A stretch of DNA of 64,000 bases from Oscheius tipulae (lineage: Eukaryota > Nematoda > Chromadorea > Rhabditida > Rhabditidae): positions 3,534,001 to 3,598,000 of the forward strand of contig JASJZH010000001.1 of assembly GCA_037178975.1 (NCBI GenBank), read 5' to 3'. The notes under the pieces are model-generated. The model ran no database searches, was not told where the DNA came from, and worked only from the letters and a program-made list of their open reading frames with translations. Position numbers and translations under genes: made by a program. Position 1 is the stretch's first letter; each line of letters opens with the position of its first letter. Below are positions 55,871 through 64,000 of the stretch, in pieces.

Positions 55871-58596
55871 TTACTCGTCATCTGAATCCGAGTCTTCAGT
55901 GTACTCGCTCTCCCTAGCCGCTTCATCAGCTTCGTTCTCCTCGTCTGTCAACTCGTATTTCGGCAAAACGACCTGTTTGGCTTCTTTTACTTCGATCTGA
56001 ATCAGGTCATTTGTGAGAATCAGCATAAAAAGTACCTTGAAGTCTTTAAAAAATTCGGCGTCTGTATAAGAATCGGATCGGACGGCCAGCTGACAGTTCA
56101 TTACACATTTTGCTTCGGGAGCAGCGAATCGGATATCGACCGACTGCTCATTGAGGAGTGTTTTGCAGGGAACGATGTGGGAGAGCAGCTGTTTTTCCTT
56201 TTTCTTATCGACCAGGGCCAGCGTCAGCCACCACCACTCGAATTTCTCGTCAGGGAAGTAGGGACAGTGGACGGGATGAGTCTTGTAGGATTTGGTCTCC
56301 AGGTTCGGCTTCCTCTGGGCCGACTTCCAGTGCTCGTCTTCGAAATCGCTGTCGTCATCATTGCCACTTGGAGCAACCTCTGAGCCGGATTCGGAACCCT
56401 GAACTGTTATTTAGAAAGAAAATTTATACAACTAACAGCATCGTCGTTATCACTATGATCAGCCTCCTCTGGTTTCTCTTCAACTTGTTCCACTGTGGCA
56501 GTACTCGTAGCGGCCGTAGTGTTCGTTTTCTTCTGTGGCTTTCCCTTCTTCTTGTTTCCTCCAGCCTTCTTTTTTTGATGAGCCTTCTCCCAGGGCTTTC
56601 TCTTCGGCTGAATTCGAACGTTTCTATCCAAATAAAAAGGTTACCTTGGCATCAGCCGGACTGGCTTCCGCATCCTTGGTGTCATGTTCATCCTTGATAT
56701 CCTGTTCATCCTTGATCTCCTGTTCACAATCGCTCTCTCCGCTCACATTGTCGCTGTCGTCTTCCTCTTCCGTTCGAAGTCTCTCATCTTCCAATCCGGC
56801 AACTTGGGGGTCGAGAAGGCTGTTTCTGGTAAGAGTGACACGAACAGTGACCACACATCCGGCAGTAACTTCATGAGCATCATCTTCTCCTTCGACTAAG
56901 CAAACATTGTAATCATTGAACACAGTAAGACTCACCCATGGTTTGAGTTTTGATGCTGAGATGAGGCATCATGGAGAGAACGACCAGTATATCGCGATAT
57001 TGATCATCAGACAGCGTTTTCAGGATATTTCGACGTTTATCGTTCTCCAGATTGGCCAGATCTTTACAATAGTTGATCTTATTCTAGAATAATTCTAATA
57101 GGAAGAAGAAAAAGAAGTAAGTCTTACTCTCCTAAGGAAGTTGATGTTGGATTCGGAGAGATGAGGCAGTTGCATGAGATGACTGTTTTTCTGCCAAAGA
57201 GCCTGAACCAACATGGGAAGCAGTTTCTGGAGGTTCTCAATGGTTTCAATCGAGACCTTGGTCTGCGCGTAAAATGACAGTTGAGTGGCCACATTGATCA
57301 TTTCTTCGATGAGGCGCGGAGATCGAGCGAGGATATATCTGAAGAGAGTTGCGTGATTCAAGAAGGGAAATAAAGTACCTCTGATCGTGAGGAAGGACAT
57401 CGGATTCTAGAGGAATTCGCGAGAGATGACAATGAACCAAGATACGAGCCTTGAGGGCGTACGGAAGAGAAAGTGGTCGCTCTTTGTTATTTTCTCCGAG
57501 AGCCGGCAGTAGCTTCATCAGTCTAAAACAATCGAATGTTTGAAAGAAGAGTATAGTATCAACCTGGGCAGTTCGTAGTTGTCCGATTCGCGATCAACAA
57601 TCTCCTTATTATACTGTTTCCAAAATTCGAAGGCGCCGGAGTAAACGCGAATCATTCCTGAGCAGTTCCGTATTACCAAAGCCAAGAAGTTTCATACTGT
57701 TCATTTCCATCTTGCGATTCTTATGAAGGAAGTAGGAATAGAGTTGAGTAGTATCCAGCAGCACCTTATCCACATTGTACTTGATCGAGTTGTACCACCA
57801 CAGACCCTAAAATGTGCATTTCCTAATGGAAAACAGACCAAACATACAACTACGGTTGGCAGAATGATCATGAAGACGAGGGCGTAGAAAGCCAACAGCC
57901 AGGTTCCGTACTCTCTGCTCACAAGCCATTTGGGCAGGGCGATACCGAAGGTAGTAGCCTTGGGTCCATCCGGATTACCGTACTTTTCCCAGTTTTCTTT
58001 CGATTCCTCGTTTGTCAGAGCCTAAAGGATTGATCGAAATACTTTTTAGACCAAAAGTTACCTGATAAGCTTTAGCGATTTTGTCGAAATGAACAGCGTC
58101 TCCTCCGCGATCAGGATGGTGGGTTTTTGTGAGTTCACGATAGGCTTTCTTCACTTCAGGAGTGGCGGCACCCTGGGCACAACATTTTTTTGGCGATTGC
58201 TACAGTCACAAACCTGATCGAGACCAAGAATAGTATAAGGATCGTATTCTTCGTGGACGAATTCGATTTCGGAAACCTTCTTGATAAGAAGGATGAAGAG
58301 AATCCAGGCTACCGTCAGCGACGCGATTTTGATAAACTTCTTCGTCGTGTGCCACGGCCTTTCGTTTCTTTTCCGTTCCCGCTTGGACTGACATTTATCA
58401 CATTGACATTCCTTTTCGTCAATTTTAACCTTTTCGGCTAAAATAAGGAATGTTGACAAAATATCTGAAGTGGCTTACTTTTATCTCCCACGGGGAAAAA
58501 GAAATATGTAGCTGGCAGTAGAATTAGGGCGTAAAATGAGACCAACACGTAGTAGAAGGTGTTACCGACCTCATCATACTCGAATGAGGCGGCCAT
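55871..58596 (-). CDS. SEC63: Sec63 ER translocation factor
   Basis: An ER membrane J-protein that recruits BiP to the Sec61 translocon. The N-terminus MAASFEYDEVGNTFYYVLVS opens into the first membrane helix. A second is IASLTVAWILFILLIKKV, and the J-domain follows: YDPYTILGLD, KAYRELTKTHHPDRGGDAVH (with HPD) and YQALTNEESKENWEKYGNPD. After it comes LPKWLVSREYGTWLLAFYAL and a third helix, then the Sec63/Brl helical and FN3-like part (PHLSESNINFLRR, APEAKCVMNCQLAV). An acidic/basic charged insert (KKKGKPQKK, DDDSDNVSGESD) and the acidic tail ESEYTEDSDSDDE complete it, as in other animals. Introns are short and numerous (about ten). Confidence 0.92.
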
Positions 58597-59533
58597 TACC
58601 TGAAACAGATTTTTGCTTTGTTCAAGGGGAAATGAGACAGTTAGAGGTGAACAAGTTCTATTCAGCTTCTTTCACAGAGAGAAAAAGAGAGAGTTATGAA
58701 AAATGAAAGATGGGGCAAAAAATGGAAAATAATAATGTATATGTCTATGTGGAGCAACACGTCTTCAGTTGGTAGTTTCAGCATGGCGCCAGATTGGTGT
58801 TATCGTGCCGAGACCCAGGCGCTTAATTTGAAAAATTGAACGGCTTCTGCTCCTCATCTCTTGTCTTCTCATCGACTTTTCCCTTTTTTCTCGTCTTATT
58901 TTGTATGGCTGAAGCGATAAAAAAAAATGGACAACACCATCGTCTAAAATACATTAGACCAATTCTATGCTTTAGGAAACCGTTACTGTCGTGATTCCCA
59001 TTACCTTGGCTGTTTTGATTGATTGGAAACTGAGTCACTAGCTTGTTGTACTGAAAAATGATTCACCTCATTCTTCTAATTATCCAAAAGCATGGCTATT
59101 TCGCGGGGGTACTGTATGCCTTTCTTCGACGCTGAATACCCATTTCTTTTGTCAAAAAAGGCATTAGGACCATTTCTATTTACGATCAAGTCACATGCTC
59201 AGTGTGAGGAATTGGGTATTCAGCGTCGAAGAGAGGCATACAGTGCAGCACACAATAATCACATCATAAACTTCTTTTATGACAGACGACCTTGTCCCGT
59301 CAATCTGCTGGCAGGCATCGACCATAATCTGTACGCTGACTATAACGCTCACCTCTTTTATTTACTTACATTCTGTTTCTATTCTTTTTGACTGACTAAA
59401 TGAAAGGACAGCGTCGTGTTCTTCATTGTCTAATATCTTATCAAACTGTTCTTTTCTTATCTTTTCTAAGGCCTTTAGTGACAGCCGTCCTTTTCCAGGT
59501 TAAACCTTCGACACCACCACCAGAGTAGCCGGA
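58597..59533. other. Divergent intergenic region containing a hairpin
   Basis: It lies between the Sec63 start and the TLCD-like start. It holds the near-perfect inverted repeat at 59,111-59,244. No coding exon was recognised. Confidence 0.5.
59111..59244. ncRNA. Candidate hairpin RNA (near-perfect 32-bp stem)
   Basis: The left arm ACTGTATGCCTTTCTTCGAC, continued by GCTGAATACCCA (59,111-59,142), pairs with the right arm (59,213-59,244). There are 31 Watson-Crick pairs and one G-U. The loop is 70 bases. It lies outside coding exons. The geometry would allow a microRNA-like or endogenous-siRNA precursor, but an inverted-repeat transposon remnant is an equal alternative. No transcription evidence is available from sequence. 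Confidence 0.45.
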
Positions 59534-60799
59534 ATGGATGAAGCAAGCGACCATCTGCTCTGGTGGACAAAAGACCAATGGAAGAACTTCGGACTGGGAG
59601 TTTTTTGGGTTAGTGGTTTTGGCATCTAGCTTAACACTTCAATTTAGGTCCTGCTATCGTTTGGAGTTTATCGATTCATGCAGTTTGTGGCTCGCTGGTA
59701 CCTTTTCGGCAAATGCACTTTCCGCACATTTTCCTACTTTGGTCTTCGGAGAGGAACTCGCGACAGTCGAACACTTTCGGTAGGTTTTCTTTTTCTATCT
59801 GTCATCGGAAATATCCAGGCCGTACCACCAAACAAGAAATGGCGAATTTCGAACGAAATCATTTCACTCATTCACTCGATTGTCAGCGGTCTTTGGGCCG
59901 GTTATGTACTGCTCTTCTATACGGAATTTACGAAGGACATGGTCAATTACCGTGTCGATGTAGCTGTCAATTTGGTATGTGTTCTCATTGCTTCCGAGAT
60001 AATCATGTGGTTAAGCTTTTCATGTCTGCCGGGTATCTCCTCCACGATCTCCTGGATCTCCTGGTTAACGAACAGTCTGCACGTATCATGGAGCTCTTAT
60101 TCCATCACGTAGTCGTCCTCTCCGCATTTACTATCACACTGGTTCGTTTACTCATATTTCTTCTCAATAGTAATCGTAGGTGACGAGACAGTACTTGGGC
60201 GTCGTAGTATTCGGTCTTCTCATGGAGCTGAACTCTATTTTTCTTCATTCACGCAGTCTGCTCAATCTGTACGGATTTGACAAGAAGTCTGTCCCATTCC
60301 GGATAGTCGCTCTTCTGAACATGATTACACTCCTCGTTTTTCGGATGTGTGTCTCTGCCTACCTTGTTTACTGGGCTGTATGTTTTTCTTTTTGATACAA
60401 TTCAGTCGCTGTATAGGTCACGAGTATTGTGTTTACGAAAGACGTCAGCCCGTGGTATCTGGCCATTATTGTGGCTCTCGTCATACTGTCTCTTGCTACT
60501 ACCAATACAGTTCTCGCCTACCGTGTGATGGCAGCAGACGGACTGCTAGGTAAATTTCGTTGTTTTTATCTAAAATGAATGGATTTTCAGGCAAAAAACG
60601 TGCCCGGAAGTCTCCGCGGGCCACGGAAAGCACAGTTGTTGACGTAGAGGCCGCTATCGGAGCATCAGATAATGGAGAGATCGACATCGAAGACGATTCG
60701 GACAGTTCCGAGGAGCAGCCTCACGAAGTAGCAGTACAGACCGAAGTTCATAGACTCGTGGACGACTCGACACAAGTAGAACAGCCTACAGTCGCATAA
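59534..60799 (+). CDS. TLC-domain membrane protein, TLCD1/2-like
   Basis: TLC-domain proteins include ceramide synthases, TRAM and TLCD1/2; the last limits polyunsaturated phospholipid in membranes. The first exon is MDEASDHLLWWTKDQWKNFG. The TLC part has KKWRISNEIISLIHSIVSGLWAG, GYLLHDLLDLLVNEQSARIM, the ELLFHHVVVLSAFTITLV helix with the conserved His pair, and QYLGVVVFGLLMELNSIFLH. The last resembles the TLCD1/2 GFxxVxLLxELNSxxLH motif closely. The Lag1p motif of ceramide synthases is absent. The tail is acidic and Ser-rich (DIEDDSDSSEEQPHE). Introns at 59,608-59,647, 59,779-59,819, 59,974-60,022, 60,140-60,179, 60,378-60,416 and 60,551-60,590 are about 40 bases each. Confidence 0.8.
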
Positions 60800-61122
60800 T
60801 CATAGTTCCATATTTCTCTCTCATACTGTGAAGCTTTTTATCTACGGTTAGTTTCTCTCTCGCCAAGTGCAATCCCTCGATCCTCTCATTCCCTCTCTCG
60901 CATTTCATGTACAGAATCTCTATTTATTCGGTATTTTGTCCCCAGTCTTGCTGCCGTTCATAATGTATTCTTACCGGCTCTCATTCCTTAATATTAGTCA
61001 AATTGTCAATCTTTATAACACCATGAACGATAAATTATTGAATCACGTCATCGGGTGACCTATTCGGCTTTCCAGGTAGTTGTATTTCAACTTTAGTTGG
61101 CAGGAAGGTAAAATTTAGTAGG

Positions 61123-62189
61123 ATGCGCGACACTTCCGGACAGAGAAGTCCTTCCGAATGGAATGAGGAGGAAATAGATTTTGCGAGCGAGGTCAGGAGC
61201 AGACGGTGTGCTCATTTCACGATCCCTGTATTTATTCGATGATTCAGTAACTCGCTGCGACAGTCTGTACGCAGTCCGATGAACACTCCCGAGTCTGCTG
61301 GGACAAAAAATGGAAGAGTGAGCAGGGCTGAAGATAAGGGAGACGGAGAAATAGTCGATTCTACTCCGAAGAACGCGGGAACCACGAGAAAGAGAGCTCC
61401 CAGAGAAAGTGTGAGTCTTTCTTTTCATATCTATCAGAGTTCCAAAAATTTCGTATAGAAGCAATCTTCCCATTTCAGAAATCGTCTGCCCGATCCAGAA
61501 AGAAGACCAGCCTTGATCCTACTCCCCAGGTGACTTTTCCTTTGTTTCCAAACACTTTATTCCAGACTCCCACCACTTCTACTAGCCCGAAGCCTTCCCG
61601 GAGATCTCGTAAATCGAACGGAGATGCCCCTGTCAAGCGAAGACGATCCGCCAAGACTGACAAAAAGGACGAAGTAGCGACCCCTTCCAAACCTCTACGA
61701 GGGAAAGGTTTTTTTTAAACTTGTTTTGTTTAATGGCTGTTGTAGAAGCAAAGTTGGTCGCTCTGCGTGAAGAACACCACAAGCTGGCATCGGATGTCCG
61801 CAAATTGAAGCGGGAAGTCGATATTTGGAACAATCGGATCAAAACTGGTCGTCGACTGGCCAAGTTTGTGAGAGAGATCAAGCCGATTGAAGACGAAATC
61901 AAGAAGTATGAGCCAGAATGGAAGGAGCTGAAGACAAAAATAACTGCCAACAAGGGCCAGATTGAGAAGAACGAGAAGCATGTGAAGAAGATGCTCTCTG
62001 ATGTAAAAAAGGTTCTTGCTGGCGCTAACATCACCATTGATGGAAAGTTTCTTTTTTCTTATTCTCACAACACACATTTCAGAAGATCAGCTTTCTGATG
62101 TCAAAGAGAGTATTCGTTTTTTGAAGAGCCTGTCAGCTCGGGAGATGGCAGCTATTCGCGAAGCAGCCAGCAAGATGCTCGAATGTTAA
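61123..62189 (+). CDS. Basic coiled-coil protein, unidentified
   Basis: I do not recognise it. The start MRDTSGQRSPSEWNEEEIDF joins over a 42-base intron (61,209-61,250) to RNSLRQSVRSPMNTPESAGT. The first half is disordered, Lys/Arg/Ser/Pro-rich with nuclear-localisation-like runs (KPSRRSRKSNGDAPVKRRRS). The second half is a long coiled coil (about 61,745-62,045: KLVALREEHHKLASDVRKLK ... EKNEKHVKKMLSDVKKVL). A short helical exon ends AIREAASKMLEC. The composition suggests a nuclear or chromatin protein. Introns at about 61,410-61,478, 61,530-61,565, 61,707-61,745 and 62,043-62,081 were used; their exact edges are less sure. It converges with PARN, about 210 bases apart. Confidence 0.6.
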
Positions 62190-62402
62190 TAAAACTGATC
62201 TTATTACTCGTAATCCTACTTTGGATATCGTACCCGTTTGAAAATGTAACACAGACAAAGAACAACTAAACTAGAAAGCGATACACACAACAATATGGAG
62301 CTTCGGCTATTTGATAGCCTATTCGGAGAGAAATCCTTCTGTTCTCGGCTAGATGTTAGTAACTGATCGTAACTTTTTGATGGGTTATTGGCAAGGTAAT
62401 AG

Positions 62403-64000
62403 TCATCGTGGGACGTGAAAAAATGGCAGACTCGAGCGAAACTGAAGAGCATTTTTGGGTGAAAGGAAGATACCGCCAAACCTTTTCGGGGTATTTGTGG
62501 CCAACAGCAAATTGGACCCGTCTGTTCGAACTTCGACTCGAAAACCTCCGAGAATACGGGAAAGATCGTCTTGGAGACGCAAACATTCTTCCAATTCGAC
62601 CTGAAAACTTGTATAATCCGATAAACTCGAAACTTACAGCGATAGGAGGGAAAACCGAATCAGCTACTCGCTCAAAAAATTGGATAAAGGCTTCGTTTTC
62701 AGAGAGATAACGAGGCCATTGGAGATTGCGTCTTTTCCGAATTTGTATGATATCTGGTCGTTTCCCGACGGGATCCTCGCCTAACTGGAAGCAGTAAAAT
62801 CAATAGGCAAAGGAGTAACATACAAGATAGCAATGTTGGCTGTCGATCAGAGAAATGGGAATGCGATTGGAAACTTTTGACTTGAGAACGATCAGCAACT
62901 TTTGAAACGGCCAAGGAAACGTAGACGGGTCTTGCGAGGAACACCTAAAAACATGTGAAGACATTGAAAGGAAAATTTACTTTGAAAAGGCATAGAGATG
63001 GGCCATCTTGATGAAAATCTGTCCGGTGACCAGCGCATCGTAGCCGGCATTGTGAAACTGTTTATCCTCCAAGAAACTAGACGGCATATGATCTCCGATA
63101 ACAATTTGTGGCGGATCGAATGGTAGAATAGCGCCACAGGACGGGCTGAAACGGATTGTTAGGCTCAGAACAGACTTACGATTCAAAATAGTTCCCAATA
63201 GTTTGAAGGGACAGATCACCGACGCCCTGAGACGAGAAATGGTCTTGGAGAGAGGATGCTAGGACTTTAGTGTCAATTACGGTAGGAAAAGATGCAGTCA
63301 TCGAAGTCTTCCATTCAGCGTAAGTTTCTGGAAGCTAATTGTATAGAAAACAAAGTAAATTACCTGGCAATTCGGCCTCGAAATAGTTGTAAATGTACAT
63401 AAAATCGAGCAGACTGTTGTGGCCAACGGCTGGCTTCTTCGTCTCCGAGATGATGTGGAATATTCGCGAAACACCGAGCATTTCGTTCAGGAAGCCTTTC
63501 AAATGAGTCTTGTGTCGTTTCCGCTCAGAAGAACTTCGGAAAATCAAAGGCGTTTCGGCAACGTAAAGCTGAAGGGAAGGTTGAAAAAAGTGAAGGGAAA
63601 AACTAACCAATGTTTTGGAAGGGTCCACTTGAAAGTCGAAAAAGGGGAATTCGTTACTGAGAACATGAACAACGGCAGCTGCTTCCACCGACGACAGTGC
63701 ACAGTCCCACAGAACAGCCTCACTTTCTCCGCCGGAAGCATCAAATGCTTCCTCTTCATGGCAATCTTTCGTACACAGCTCTATGAGAAGCGGACGAGCC
63801 AATCTGACGCGCTCATCGCGACAGAAAGACGTCTTTTCTGCTGTTTCACTCTCTCGTTTCAATGGCTCATCTTCAACTGTCTGAAGGAAACATTTGGGAA
63901 AAGACCTCAGCAAACTTACCGCTTCGAGAAGAATCTTCATTTTGAGCATTTCCAGACGTTTTTCGAGATTGTCGGTCAGTGTACTGAAAAATTTCTTACG
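62403..64000 (-). CDS. PARN: Poly(A)-specific ribonuclease PARN, 5' end beyond the window
   Basis: PARN is a DEDD 3' exonuclease that trims poly(A) tails and matures many small RNAs. Diagnostic stretches are KKPAVGHNSLLDFMYIYNYF (matching GHNxLLDxMH, with one acidic ligand), WKTSMTASFPTVIDTKVLAS (the next Asp), and FHNAGYDALVTGQIFIKMAH, matching the HEAGYDAxxTG His/Asp motif. R3H-like sequence lies in the exons before these. C-terminal exons (KVSNRIPISLIDSQHCYLG, YLSENEAFIQFFERVADSVF, then SRILGGFRVEVRTDGSNLLL) form the RRM-like part. Introns are about 35-45 bases. The N-terminal catalytic exon with the first DxE lies off the right edge. The stop at 62,403-62,405 follows FFHVPR. Confidence 0.87.

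Noticed and set aside
59534-60799. Ceramide synthase identity
   Set aside because: TLC helices are present, but the Lag1p motif and homeobox-like region are missing; the ELNSIFLH stretch fits TLCD1/2.

Overview
This is a compact animal nuclear genome segment and very probably a nematode. Three things point there. A small secreted protein at 53.1-53.6 kb ends in a ground-like domain, a module known from nematodes. A secreted phospholipase A2-like gene at 4.9-5.7 kb has the form typical of nematodes. Nearly every gene is broken by tiny introns of about 31-45 bases with plain GT...AG ends. Base composition is moderate, and genes lie on both strands at short distances. I infer a non-Rhabditina, perhaps enoplean, worm from the intron style, but I cannot place the species. 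All multi-exon models were spliced by eye, so outer coordinates are firmer than inner exon edges.

Layout, left to right. 1-8.9 kb: an unidentified partial gene, a CSRNP/AXUD1-type nuclear protein, a degenerate minisatellite, a phospholipase A2-like gene, a pepsin-type aspartic protease and the mitochondrial ribosome recycling factor. 9-21 kb: an uncharacterised membrane-anchored protein, a PHYHIP-like protein with a long tail, a SETD4-like methyltransferase, a CHTOP-like mRNA export factor, an orphan PIWI-domain fragment and an AAAP amino-acid transporter. 21.5-38.5 kb: a small secreted cysteine-rich peptide, the aryl hydrocarbon receptor, a large helical-repeat protein, a second kind of cysteine-rich peptide, purine nucleoside phosphorylase, a paralogue of the first peptide and several dispersed repeats. 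38.6-50.4 kb: pyridoxal kinase, a MITE with TA flanks, cytosolic malate dehydrogenase, Drosha (complete) and a serotonin-type SLC6 transporter. 53-64 kb: the ground-like protein, a membrane-anchored glutaredoxin, Sec63, a long hairpin, a TLCD1/2-like protein, a basic coiled-coil protein and PARN (running off the right edge).

The genes are mostly unrelated housekeeping, signalling and RNA-metabolism functions, and I see no biosynthetic cluster. RNA biology is well represented: Drosha, PARN, CHTOP, a PIWI remnant and a near-perfect 32-bp stem hairpin. The PIWI remnant (18.35-18.64 kb) and the hairpin (59.11-59.24 kb) are the most interesting items. The many small-arm inverted repeats in 26-40 kb mark a repeat-rich, gene-poor zone.
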